A stretch of DNA of 52,500 nt from Halisarca cf. caerulea. Lineage: Eukaryota > Porifera > Demospongiae > Chondrillida > Halisarcidae. The translations under genes were made by a program, and so were the position numbers. Position 1 is the first letter of the stretch. Each line of letters begins with the position of its first letter. The stretch covers positions 8,548,118 through 8,600,617 of the forward strand of contig CAUJGJ010000444.1 of NCBI GenBank assembly GCA_963170055.1. Reading direction: 5' to 3'. The notes under the pieces were generated by a model. It had not been told where the DNA came from, searched no databases, and was given only the letters and a program-made list of their open reading frames with translations. Below are positions 33,649 through 45,800 of the stretch, one piece after another.

Positions 33649-34398
33649 TTGCTATTACAATTTAATAATAGTATGATTGATCATGAGCAAAACTATTTTG
33701 ACGCATTCATGTATTTCGAAGGTTCTTGGGGGAAGTACCGTATGTGTTCAAATTTTAGCAGAATGAAACTTTCATGGATTATCAATTTTCATAATTTCAC
33801 ATGTTTTTACTTTTGTGGATCTCCCTTAAATCAAAACAGGTCCTTATTTTGTTTTTTTTTCATTGATAAAAGTTTGTTTGCGGATGAAATTAAAACCATC
33901 AGAGTAAAGAGAGTAGGCACTGCAGTGCTTATCAACGATCCCTTCTGTCTTGATGGCCTTTTTGGTCATTGCGCGAAAGCTTGGCCTATAAACATGCGTG
34001 GGTATAAATTTTTGGACAAGGCTTCCAATGTGCGAAATATCTATATACAGTGTATCCCATGGAAATTTGAATGCATATATATATACGAGTTAGGATATAT
34101 TAATAATATAGGTTGTGACTCAATTCATCTACAGTGCTCATTTTTCATTGCTTATGTAGACTGCAGTCATTATGGTATCCTCTATACAGCTGTTCCTATT
34201 ATCATGTTCCATCACTGGAATGGACACTTAAGTATGAGCACATACTTCACCTTGAAAGTGCAACACTCAAGTAATTGGACGTACTTCCTATGGATTCATG
34301 AAGGTCAACAATACCATATTGTGAATGTCACATTCTACTTTCAAGTTACTAGTTTTGGTGACCAAAACTTTGCTTCCTATAGAGTTACCATCAATTGA
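33649..34398 (+). CDS. Hypothetical 249-codon ORF, unrecognised
   Basis: This is an unusually long open frame for such AT-rich sequence, rich in Phe, Tyr, Ile, Cys and Asn. The segment from about residue 75 (FADEIKTIRVKRVGTAVLIN) looks more protein-like than the first 70 residues, which are AT-driven. I see no signal peptide, domain or repeat, and a (TA)n tract is translated near residue 145. It could be a chance ORF, a decayed transposon gene or an exon with unrecognised splice sites. No function is proposed. Confidence 0.2.
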   Translation: MLLQFNNSMIDHEQNYFDAFMYFEGSWGKYRMCSNFSRMKLSWIINFHNFTCFYFCGSPLNQNRSLFCFFFIDKSLFADEIKTIRVKRVGTAVLINDPFCLDGLFGHCAKAWPINMRGYKFLDKASNVRNIYIQCIPWKFECIYIYELGYINNIGCDSIHLQCSFFIAYVDCSHYGILYTAVPIIMFHHWNGHLSMSTYFTLKVQHSSNWTYFLWIHEGQQYHIVNVTFYFQVTSFGDQNFASYRVTIN

Positions 34399-34999
34399 CA
34401 AACAGCCATGATTACTTAAGGAATTTGCATGTACGAATTTGTGCACTGTACTATAAAAGTCAATACCATCATCACTCAATTATTTAGAGCAGTTCAGCTA
34501 AAATTTGTCAGCTTCATTCAATATGAGTTTTATGGAACTGGTACGATACTTAGTTGATTAGCAAAACACATGGTCGATTGTTTAGATACAGGGCTAACAG
34601 GATAGCTTACATGACAATTACAGTAACTTTCTTTATTATACATTCATTTGGAGAGAAACTCATGCAAATGTCACATGATATCACGGTTTAAATGTATAGA
34701 ATAAAGCTTTAGAATATTCAGAATCATTATTCCATTCAGGATATGTCACGGTCACAAAAGGACAACAAATCAGATTTATTTTAGCACATTGCAATTAGAG
34801 GCCCAAAGGTTTTCTTCCATTACTGATTACGTTAGACTGCTCCGAAGACTCAGTACTTTCACTTGTTGAAAAATCTAGCTTAGCAGGGTTTAGATGATGT
34901 TCTTTTTTAGCATTTGAAAAATGAGTTATCAACAATTGAACTTTGGAAAAGTAAATTAGGAATGCTGCGGTAGCATTTTATCAACTCGTTTTTTGTTGG

Positions 35000-35101
35000 T
35001 TATGCTTTATGTAGGGAGAAAATTAGGGTGTGTTTACGACTGACTTATTCGGCAGCCATCTTGTCTTGGGCTCAGCAATGTGCACATAACTTACCTGTGT
35101 A
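35000..35101 (-). mobile_element. Family B 5'-end fragment
   Basis: GCAGCCATCTTGTCTTGGGC followed by GTGCACATAACTTACCTGTG is the inverted first part of family B, with CACAGGTAAGTTATG as terminus. The rest of the element is not recognisable. Confidence 0.5.
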
Positions 35102-35137
35102 GTGAAGCAAATTTTCTACGAGTGTAAAATACACGTC

Positions 35138-35345
35138 ACCTGTGGGACAGTCCAGATTTTTTATGATAGTGCTCCTCAGTTTGCATCTATTAGTGATAAA
35201 ATGTTATCTTAGGCACCTATAAAATATTGTAATATGTAATATCTGTGTTTAGTGATGGTTTGTCACATGCTTGCATGGGACCTAATTCGCTGGTTTTCAG
35301 TTGTCTTCTGGGTGCAACACACAGAACCGCTGAAGAAAGGTTACT
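35138..35345 (+). mobile_element. Family A 5' fragment
   Basis: CACCTGTGGGACAGTCCAGA, then TTATGATAGTGCTCCTCAGT and TGATAAAATGTTATCTTAGG, follow the first 200 bases of family A with deletions. Confidence 0.6.
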
Positions 35346-35442
35346 TGTGCTAAAATGTGTGACATTTTACTTGAGTACACTTGCGGTGTAGAGGAATTCG
35401 CATGATCACCTGTCTGAAGTCATACACATCCTATGCACATAC

Positions 35443-36345
<903 letters not shown>

Positions 36346-36727
36346 ACAATGTGCATAATGTTATATATGTACCGCTATCAATAGCTAGTATTACATAGCA
36401 TTAATAGTATATTATGCATGCTAGTAGATACAGGTTTAGCTAGTAGATAGTCTTTAGTATGCATGCAATGCCATAATAAGCAAATTACTGCATGGTCAAA
36501 TGTGAATTGGTATTAATAATATTATATTAATTTATCTAGTTCCAAGGGTAGTGCAATAGAGCCAATGTACATTAATACAATAATTCACTTGCTGCGGGTG
36601 CCTAACTTGTTTTCCAATTAGACCGTGTTAAGTGTTTTGTGTCACATTGGGAGGTGTTTTTGGTTATGTAGCTGGGACTGGGAAGTCTCTGGCTTTTCTG
36701 ACAACCACACCAAGAAAAATCACAAGC

Positions 36728-36805
36728 CGTGTTCACACGGCAGGTTTTAAGCGCTCTTCAAAGCGCGCTTAGATGTAATCGTGATTATGTACTTCCGTGT
36801 GAACA
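36728..36805. mobile_element. Miniature element with GTGTTCACACGG ends
   Basis: GTGTTCACACGG at the left and CCGTGTGAACAC at the right are exact inverse copies about 78 bp apart. Confidence 0.5.
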
Positions 36806-36810
36806 CTATT

Positions 36811-37245
36811 AAAAATGGCGTGTGATCGTCACACCGATTAACGCTCACACTAACGGTGTGAGTGCTCACACTCCGGAGGAGTGACAATCACACCGAATTA
36901 ACACGAGCGGTGCAGGGTGAATTAATTCCTTAGATTATTGTGTCACTTGACCTGCAGTTGTATTCCAGAAAATGGCTCTCTCGGAATCCTTCCTAGTAAC
37001 TATGCTGTCAATGAATTGAAGAAACGAACGCGCGTGTTAAAAATGGCGTGTGATCATCACACCAAATAACGCTCACACTCCGGAGGAGTGACAATCACAC
37101 CGAATTATCACGAGCGGTGCAGGATGAATTAATTCCTTAGATTATTGTGTCACTTGACCTGCAGCTGTATTCCAGAAAATGGCTCTCTCGGAATCCTTCC
37201 TAGTAACTATGCTGTCAATGAATTGAAGAAACGAACGCACGTGTT
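36811..37245. repeat. ~228-bp tandem duplication
   Basis: Unit 1 is 36,811-37,038 and unit 2 is 37,039-37,245. Both begin AAAAATGGCGTGTGATC and end AGAAACGAACGC(G/A)CGTGTT. Unit 2 lacks about 24 bases containing an ACGGTGTGAGTGCTCACAC stem, and apart from that the units are almost identical. The minus strand of the end of each unit is open and reads RSFLQFIDSIVTRKDSERAI, but no family is recognised. Confidence 0.85.
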
Positions 37246-37964
37246 GATGTTCATGTGGAAGAGAAGAAGCCGAAATTATAATTTTATAAAGATGTTGGCA
37301 TTGGTTCTTTGTGATCTTCTGCACTGCGGTTTGCTTGATGCTATTTGGCTTTAGCCATCAATATTATAACATTTCGAATGTTTGTTTTTCTAGATGACTG
37401 AATCGAGTTAAATTCCTCAAATAACAGCTGAATATGGAGGTAACAAAGGAACGTATACTGGATGGAGAGATACGCAAAGATGCCGTAGTAGACGAAACCA
37501 TCTTATCTTGCTTATGTACGATGTCCATGTTGAGCAAACCTCTTTTTTCAAATTTTTACCTTGTAAATGTTTGAATTTGAATTCCAATATTGATAGGAAT
37601 TGAATTTCATTTTGTAGTATTATAGTTTAATAATATAATATATAGTATGTATTAGTATAAACTATGCCATACCAGCTGTATAGTAGAAAACATGGTAGTT
37701 ACTTGCTGTTGACATGGTATTTACATGGGAGAAACATGGCAAGTACAGTTTTAATTTTAAGGTGTATAACTGCCGCTTTCTTCCCTGTAATATGCAAGTT
37801 ACAAGCCTGTTACCACATTGCTGAAAACATTCTTGAAACATTGTAGAATGTGGCAAGTTTTTTGACCTGGGAATGGCCTCCTGTTAAGTAAGGATGAAAG
37901 CCATGTTGTGGTGGCAAAGACAGTTAAGTGTAGAATTTGAAGGTGTGTGTGTGTGTGTGTGTGT

Positions 37965-37995
<31 letters not shown>

Positions 37996-38103
37996 CGTGC
38001 GCCTGCATATGTGTGTTTGTACATGCATGTTTGAAATTGTCTTATAATGCTACTTTACATTCACTTTGATACCATGTAGTCTTTATACCTGCATCTGCTG
38101 TAG
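37246..38103. other. Interval with a (GT)n tract upstream of the APMAP-like exon
   Basis: A (GT)n tract lies at 37,944-37,998. No exon of the downstream gene was recognised here, though one is expected further upstream. Confidence 0.5.
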
Positions 38104-41100
38104 ATATTACCTGAAGGGGCCCAAGGCAGGTACATGGGACATCTTTGCAGACAACCTCCCAGGAATGCCTGACAACCTTTCCTTTAGCAAGAGGGGGACC
38201 ATTTGGGTAGCACTGGCCCTTACGAGACACCCAATTACAGATGCTATACTTCGAAATTGCTGGATTAGAAAACTTATATGCAAGGTGGGTGTTAAACTTC
38301 TTTTCATTCCGGACTTAAGGGTGTATAGTAGAGAGCTTTAGCACAACGTTTTTACGTAACGCTATAGATTAGTGTTAACGTTCACATGAATAACGGAAAT
38401 GATTTTTAGCATAGTGTTGTATTAGAAAATGGCATCGTTGACTACAGACGAAGAATGCTTCTGGCGATTCTTGATTCAGACAGTGACTCTGATGTAGAAG
38501 AATTCATTCTAATTTCTGCACTACAAAGGCAGACCGAAAGAAGGAATTAGAGAGTCTGAGACGAACGAAAGGGCTCTCTCCACCGCTGCAAGTTCTCTCA
38601 GCAATAAAACGTCATCTCTCGCCTGAAATCGCATCCCACACTGCTTTCCTTGGGTGTCGTGTGGGGTGTCCATGAGATCCACCAAATTATTTAGGGTAGT
38701 GGAGGTAGAGGCAGAAGTGCTAGCGCTGAGAGGATCCATATCAAATGGTAAAGAAAAACTCGGCTAAAAAGCGACATGGAAGACAACAGGAATGTAGCTT
38801 GACAAGTCTCAACCACAGAAACAATGACTGGGCTAATTATAAAATCAAACCTTAAATCTAAGTTGGCAGCTTCGTTAGAGTAGAAAAACGGCCCCATCGC
38901 AATCTTCACTTTACTGTGCTAACTCGACGTTATTAGCAACCCTATTGCGTTTGAAACCTTATCAAAACCACTAAATTTTTGCAACCGCAACATTATTAGC
39001 TAATAACGTAACATTTAACGTTATGCTAAAGCTCTCTAGTGTGTGGTACATGCTAATTTAAGTTGCATGTTACAGTGGAGTTAATTCTGACCCTTTCTTA
39101 TCATAGATCCTATATAGAATTGTAGAAGTATTCTATGTGGCTAAATTATTACTGAGCGGTTTAGCGAGTTTAATTGTTTCCATAGCCGATCGGGGTCCCA
39201 TTGACGTTGCCCACGCATTTTGTAGGGTAAATTTCCACCTTTTGGCACAGAGCTATTATTTTCAACTCAAATTCCGGCTCCATCTCGAGACTGAAGAATA
39301 CATCTATAGCGAACAGCTACTTGAATACATGTGCATGATAAGCTTTGAAACGTTTCGATTAGAGTCCAGACAGTTTGTTAAAATACCAAGGAATTTTCAA
39401 ATCTTGGCCTATGTGACAGTCTCATTGTTCCATTTGGACTCATTGTTCCATTTGGAGCTCAATACATAATGTTACAAGGTCTGAAACATAAATATCTTGA
39501 ATTTCTGTCTACCGATTCTTAAAATTTTATCAAGAATAGGTAGGATTTCTGATTTAATCATCCGGGCCACAAAATATGTCAGCCATGATGTCGGCCATTT
39601 GCAACATTGTCTTTTTCCCAAACCCACAGGCACTATTGGGCCTGGGAACTATTATAGCAAGATCTGAACTATGTTCATTACTAGTAATAAAGTTATTGTT
39701 AAATTGTGCCTGCATGTCAACTTCTGAATGAGGAATATCTCCCTGGGCGTATCCAGAGTTATGTAAGGTAGTGGGGTATACCAGTGAGTGGACCATGCTG
39801 TTACAGGACGTTTGCATGTAATGGTACAAATGCTATGATACTGCTACAAATGGCTTCCACAACTCCTGAATTTTAGAAAAGGGCTTCTTTTAGTAACTCT
39901 TATAGATTTGATTTTAGTTGTAGTTTTAATATTAATCTATTCACATTACATGGCATTTTGCTACTTTAAATGTTTTTGTTTTTTTGAGTGTTTTTATGTT
40001 TAGAAGAAGGGTGAAAGCCTTCTAAACCAGAGATGAATTTGTCCAGTCTTGGCTAAGAAGGGTTCACATGTGTTAAATCTAAATTGTAAGTCGGCCTAAA
40101 TCTGCCCCTGCCTCCTTATCCTCCATGGCCTTTGTAACAAGATCCTGCAGTGAGACCAGAATTAACAGTATAAGCTATGATATGCCAGAGAGGAACTTAT
40201 TCATAACACAAGTAATGCTGACCATGCTACAGAGGTTGACCATTAACATTTGGCCAAATACTGTAGTTTCTGCTTGGATTTCCACATACCTTATTAATTG
40301 CCATGGAGAATGAGGCACATATTGTACTGTACATAGGGATCACAAGCAGCTAATACAGAATATTACACTACAAAACAATACCCATTTTACAACGGCAGAA
40401 ATACATAGCAATTACAAGGAAGGTGATGAAATACAGGTGCAGTATTAACTACACATTGAACTATAGACCAACTAGTACATACAAATCAGTAAACATGCAG
40501 GCAATCTTCAGACAAACAACATCCGTTAAATTTTCACACACGACAAATTCTATGCTAAGAAGCAGCAGCATGCAGATGCGTAACGGATTGAATTTTACTA
40601 GTATCGAAGTAGTCTAAGATCAGATTATATAGACTCAAAGAAGCCAAATTATAATTTGTTATTACTGAGTAATTAAGGATTCGTCTTAAAAAGGAATATT
40701 TTTTCAATCATACATGACTCATAATACTATATCATATCCATTGTGGCATGCATTCAAAGATATCAATGACTCAGACTTCTGGGAGGTGCCTTTCACTGTC
40801 TATCCACTTTACTGTGAAAACAGCTCCAATATATGGCAATTATATTGGATACACTTGAAATTATCCAGCATGCAGTTGATATTCCAACATTTGCACTATA
40901 TAATCTGATGATAGCTAGTCAGTGGGGCAATTGCCATAATTTTTTTGAATACACTAAGTGTCCATAGGTAATTGAAAAACCTTTGCCTTAAATGTAACAA
41001 TGTTTTTTTAAATTTATTACTAGTGTTACATTAATATTGTAGAGGATTCTGTACTCTGCATATGTATCATCAAATTGTGCAGTTTGGGAATTGTTTTTTT

Positions 41101-41314
41101 TGACATTGAGGACAAACTACCAAAGTATGGTCTTATCCTTGAGTTAGATGTCAATGATGGCCATATTGCCAGGAGCTATCACGATCCAGTCGGCAAAGTG
41201 GTGGAAGGAGCATCAGAAGTGGTTGAATTGGACAAAGACAGCATCAGTATATATATTGGGTCTTATTCAGCTCCTTATTTGGTTGGAGCTATTGTAACTT
41301 TGGATGGAGATTAG
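38104..41314 (+). CDS. Strictosidine-synthase/APMAP-like protein, C-terminal exons
   Basis: Exon 38,104-38,284 follows CTGCTGTAG and ends before GTGGGT. It encodes YYLKGPKAGTWDIFADNLPG and MPDNLSFSKRGTIWVALAL, the conserved K-G-P-K-A-G and P-D-N blocks of the strictosidine-synthase-like beta-propeller family. The last exon, about 41,111-41,314, encodes DKLPKYGLILELDVNDGHIA, RSYHDPVGKVVEGASEVVEL and a YIGSYSAPYL end, matching the last propeller blade. A tiny intermediate exon (39,107-39,127, ILYRIVE) is possible and keeps the frame. Animal members such as APMAP are membrane-anchored and have arylesterase-like activity. The N-terminal half lies upstream and was not found. The first intron visible here holds the element at 38,329-39,038. 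Confidence 0.75.
38329..39038. mobile_element. Non-autonomous element in the APMAP-like intron, with coding remnants
   Basis: The ends TAGAGAGCTTTAGCACAACG (38,329) and CGTTATGCTAAAGCTCTCTA (ending 39,038) are inverted repeats with one mismatch in 20. The flanking octamers GTGTATAG and GTGTGTGG agree at six of eight, which would fit an hAT-type duplication. Inside, on +, is an open segment RRRMLLAILDSDSDSDVEEF (38,431-38,550). On - is an ORF of 72 codons (38,739-38,521) starting MDPLSAS and containing RFQARDDVLLLRELAAVERA, which resembles the start of a Myb/SANT-like protein. Two convergent gene starts with the middle missing point to an internal deletion of a two-gene transposon. Confidence 0.65.
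39129..41110. other. Intronic sequence of the APMAP-like gene
   Basis: An ORF of 110 codons (39,137-39,469) and one of 91 codons on the other strand (39,554-39,829) show no domains. An 18-bp tandem pair CTCATTGTTCCATTTGGA lies at 39,420-39,455. Otherwise nothing is recognised. Confidence 0.45.
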
Positions 41315-41506
41315 AAATGGGAAGCTCTTCATTACTTATACCGCATGGCATATATAGTTTGCTTGTGTGCTTTCTATTCTGGAGTATTTGTGTACATATT
41401 GTATTTTTGCATGCCATGATATATTTTACATGGCATGTTTTATGGATGTTGCCTCTTAAATTGTCTACTCAATCCATCTCATGATGCTACACGCCCCGCA
41501 TGTAAA

Positions 41507-41563
<57 letters not shown>

Positions 41564-41564
41564 C

Positions 41565-41603
<39 letters not shown>

Positions 41604-41614
41604 GGTGGGTGGGT

Positions 41615-41684
<70 letters not shown>

Positions 41685-42022
41685 ATGCATGTGTGGGTGG
41701 GTGGGTGGGTCTGTGGTTGTGCATGTGCATGTGTGTGTGGGTTGTGCATATTTTTCAAGCCAGTTGTAACAAAATCAGTTCAGTAGTTTCAATGTCAAGC
41801 ATTCAACACTTTTGCATAGTTAGACAATCATTCCAGCAATAATGACTCATTATGAACTGTGAATAGAAGGGACCCGTGTAAGTGCTTTGTGAAACTGCTC
41901 CTACATTCTTCCTCACAATGTTAATTGTAACACGTGAATTCTGTACATTTCTCATCTTATGTATACAGTGCAACCGGTGATAAAGTGGACGTATACGCAT
42001 GTACTCTATATATGAAATACAC
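41315..42022. repeat. 3' flank of the APMAP-like gene with a (GT)n/(GGGT)n array
   Basis: A compound array lies at 41,508-41,742: (GT)n with two GGTGGGTGGGTGGGT blocks (41,595-41,614 and 41,695-41,710). ORFs read through it are not genes. There is nothing else of note. Confidence 0.8.
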
Positions 42023-42117
42023 TATTACATAGTACTAACATTGAATTCTACTATACCTGCATACTATTATAAAATTGCTACATAGGACTTAAGCCAACAC
42101 AGCAAAAACGACAACAT
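42023..42117 (+). repeat. 95-bp direct repeat, copy 1
   Basis: This is identical over 95 bases to 42,683-42,777 (starting TATTACATAGTACTAACATT and ending AACGACAACAT). The copies are 660 bp apart in the same orientation. Confidence 0.95.
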
Positions 42118-42343
42118 AATTAACAATTAACTTGAAACAAGTGTATATACAAATGTTCACCAAGTAATAGTAGTATCCTGTGTTGGTGTGCTACAGCTTT
42201 GGCTGGGCAGGAGATTGCATGACAAGACCCTTGACCTGGGCCACATCAGAGTAGCAGGGCTATACATTGCTGATGTATGAACCCACGGTACTCTTTGATT
42301 CACGCAACTTTTGCCCCCACACCATGACAAATATATTTTAAAA

Positions 42344-42403
42344 CAAGCGATTCGAGTTTAAAAAACTCGTGGGCCGCCAACGGCCCTGGAAACTCGAATC
42401 GCT
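42344..42403. repeat. GC-rich inverted repeat between the 95-bp copies
   Basis: AAGCGATTCGAGTTT and AAACTCGAATCGCTT enclose GGGCCG and CGGCCC arms, giving a nested hairpin of about 60 bases. To its right, on the minus strand, ACATGGCGGACGCAAAGTC resembles a translation start (42,527-42,509), but no downstream exon could be supported. Confidence 0.6.
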
Positions 42404-42532
42404 TGGAAATCGTCTTCGAAGAACTCTTCTGGTCGAAAAGACTCTTCGCTGATAAAATCAGAAGCGAACGAATAAATTTTACCGAAATATAGCCGAAAGA
42501 TTACGTACCGACTTTGCGTCCGCCATGTTGTT

Positions 42533-42578
<46 letters not shown>

Positions 42579-42627
42579 TCGTTCCGGACGTTCCGGACAC
42601 TTCCGGTGAAAGTAAAAACAATATAAT

Positions 42628-42682
<55 letters not shown>

Positions 42683-42687
<5 letters not shown>

Positions 42688-42777
42688 CATAGTACTAACA
42701 TTGAATTCTACTATACCTGCATACTATTATAAAATTGCTACATAGGACTTAAGCCAACACAGCAAAAACGACAACAT
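42683..42777 (+). repeat. 95-bp direct repeat, copy 2
   Basis: This is identical to 42,023-42,117. It is preceded by a (TA)n tract (42,634-42,684) and followed within 35 bp by the LINE ORF. Confidence 0.95.
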
Positions 42778-42808
42778 TTGGAAAGATCTATACATTGTTT
42801 TTGTTTGT

Positions 42809-45800
42809 TTGTTAGCTGAATTGCATTTCCCAAAGTTTGTTCCCAGATCGGTAACTGACAGAATAAGAAGCTACGAAAATCTTAAGCAAGTAATCTTTTA
42901 CTCTTCGCGATGCTTTTTGACCATGCCGAAAAACGGATCAAAGGCTGTCAGAGGTGCTTGCTCAGGTTGCAACAGAGATTTGCCTGTGCGCTTGGATGGC
43001 AAGGTGATGATTCATGGACCTATCGCCAATAGATGTCCTGGCTCCGAAGAAGTTCCTTTGTCAGTGGTTTCCGGAGTCATTCCAGGAGACGTTCAGAATT
43101 GCTCAAGCGATCCGCCATGGCCAGGAACAGAACTCCAGTCGCGAGACGATGCCATCAATCCCACCTCTTCTTTTCTGAATCCAGGCCGACCTCAATGTAA
43201 GATTTTGAAGAGGGTACCTCGCCCAGCTAGGAACGTTATCGCCACTAAACTGTCGGAGATCCTGAATAAAATAACAAGGGAAAATAGCCCTGAAGCCTGG
43301 GAACGCCTCTTCCTTTTCGGTCGGAGATGCTTGCATGTCCCAGCGAGAGGAGGTCATAGACGCAACCTTGCAAGTTCAGTCATCAAGGCGGTAAATGAAG
43401 AAAGAGACCCCAATCCGACAACCTTTAAACCCCCAAAGGATCCACTAAAGAATTTGGCAGCTCGAGTAGCTGCCAAATTGGAGGAAGGGGATGTCCGTGG
43501 AGCAGTGAGGATAGTTAGTAGCAATGAAACTTTTGCCCCAAATAATGACAGTACCATTGAGCTCCTCAAACAGAAGCATCCACCCCCACATCCCATGTCG
43601 GCTGCATTTCCAACTCCATCGCTCGATTCCTGCAGTTCAGTAGATCTTACATCCGATGACATCATAAAGGCAATTATGTCCTTTCCAGCTGGGTCTGCAG
43701 GAGGCCCTGATGGCCTCAGACCCCAACATCTTAAGGATCTCATCTCTGCTAGGGAGGGGCCTGGATCAGTGTCTTTGGTGGAATCACTCACCCGTTTCGT
43801 GAATTTTGTCTGTAGTGGGAAGGTATTGGCAACAGCAAGACCATACTTCTTTGGAGCATCATTGATTGCCTTCAGTAAGCCAGACGGGGGCGTTAGACCT
43901 ATTGCAGTGGGTTGCACACTGCGTCGCCTTGCTGCCAAATGTGCTAGCCATGCTGTACGAGGAGCCATGGCGGATTTACTAGCCCCCACCCAACTGGGTT
44001 ATGGTACTAGCATGGGTGCGGAAGCTGCTGTACACGCGACACGTACCTACCTTCAGCACATGCCAGAGGACCATCTCCTACTGAAATTGGATTTTTCCAA
44101 CGCTTTCAACAGTGTAAGAAGAGATAAAATGCTACAGGCCTGTCTGTTGCACGCACCTGCATTATACCCGCTGGTACATTCTGCATACTCAAAATCTTCC
44201 TACCTCTTCTTTGAAAGCACCATCATCGACTCTGCTGAGGGGGTTCAGCAGGGTGACCCCCTTGGCCCACTGCTGTTCAGCTTATCAATACATTCTTTGG
44301 TGTCTCAGTTGAAATCCGCCTTTACTCTCTTTTATTTAGATGATGGGACATTGGGGGGGAGCTCAACTGAAGTAAGGCACGACTTGCAGTCGCTGGAAGC
44401 TTCGTCTAGGGAACTTGGATTGGTTTTGAATCGCGGTAAAACGGAGATTGTTTGTTCAAATCCTATTACAGTCAGTTCACTCCAATCTATTTCTCCTGAT
44501 TTTCGATGTGTTGCACCATCAGAAGCTTGCCTTTTGGGATCCCCAATTGGTGACTTTGCTTCCGTAAATAGGACTCTACAAGCAAAGTTTGATGCCCTGA
44601 AAACCATGGGGGAGAGGCTCTCGTTTCTTCATTCTCAAGATGCCCTGCTTCTTTTGAGGAATGTATTTAGCCTCCCCAAGGTGCTTTATGTCCTCCGTAC
44701 AGCACCTTGTTTTGAATCCCCCTTGTTACAGGAAATGGATAATTTGCAACGAGATCTCCTACAAACCATCTGCAATGTTGAACTAAATGATGTAGCATGG
44801 ATTCAGGCATCCCTCCCCATTTCTGCTGGTGGTTTGGGAATTAGGAGTTTTACCCAGCTGGCACCTTCTGCTTACTTAGCCTCTGCTGCGGGTAGCTCCA
44901 ACATCTCCAACCAGATTCTGCCAACATTCCTAAGGGATGTATCCAATCCGCTGAAGTCCATGGCACTAGCATCCTGGAGAACTGGACACAATGCTGATGC
45001 TCCATCTGGATCGAGTGCACCCAGGCAAAAAGCATGGGACACTCCTCGCATTGAGGCTACTTCATCTACCCTCCTCTCTTTGGTTGAGCATGATACTGTT
45101 GCCAGGGGCCGTTTGCTAGCCACTCGGCAGAGGGAGTCGGGAGCGTGGCTAATGACTCTACCAGTCTCCTCGATCGGTCTCCGCATGGACGATGACACCA
45201 TCAGAAATGCAGTGGGCCTCCGCCTTGGGACTTCACTTTGTCTTCCACACCCCTGTCATCTTTGTGGTTCACAAGTGGATAGTACAGGTGTCCATGGCCT
45301 CAGTTGCCGCAGGAGCTTGGGACGACATGTGAGACATAGCAGCGTCAATGACATCATCTGTAGAAGCCTCACTGCAGCAGGAGTACCTTGTCAGGCTGAG
45401 CCGCACAGCCTCTCCCGGGTGGATGGCAAGCGTCCGGATGGAGTAACCATGCTCCCTTGGAAGCATGGAAGGCCTTTGGTATGGGATGTCACATGTTCTG
45501 ATACATATGCACAATCATACCAGGGCCTGGCTGCAAGCAGAGCAGGTGCTGTGGCTGATCAGGCAGAGAGGAGGAAAGCTAGCCAGTACTCCCACCTGGA
45601 GGGGAGTCACTTTTTTGCACCAGTTTCCGTAGAGACGACTGGAGCAATGGGCACAGACACCATAAGGTTTCTTCGAGAGATTGCACGGAAAATTGCCACA
45701 AGATCTGGCGAACCAAATGCATACCAACATTTGATCCAGAGAATTTCAGTAGCGGTGCAACAGGGAAATTCGATTTCAATCATGGGAACATTTAAGCCTA

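Noticed and set aside
39137..39469. 110-codon ORF as a possible APMAP-like exon
   Set aside because: Only the first few codons before it could fit the family. The rest has no propeller features, and the downstream exon joins better without it.
41435..41842. Cys/Val-rich ORF of 135 codons and reverse His/Thr ORFs
   Set aside because: Translation of a (GT)n and GGGT array.
42358..42621. 87-codon minus-strand ORF with an ACATGGCGGAC start context
   Set aside because: The frame runs through a (TA)n tract, and no splice partner or downstream exon could be supported. It is noted only under the hairpin entry.
43354..43989. 211-codon minus-strand ORF
   Set aside because: Antisense shadow of the LINE reverse transcriptase coding region.
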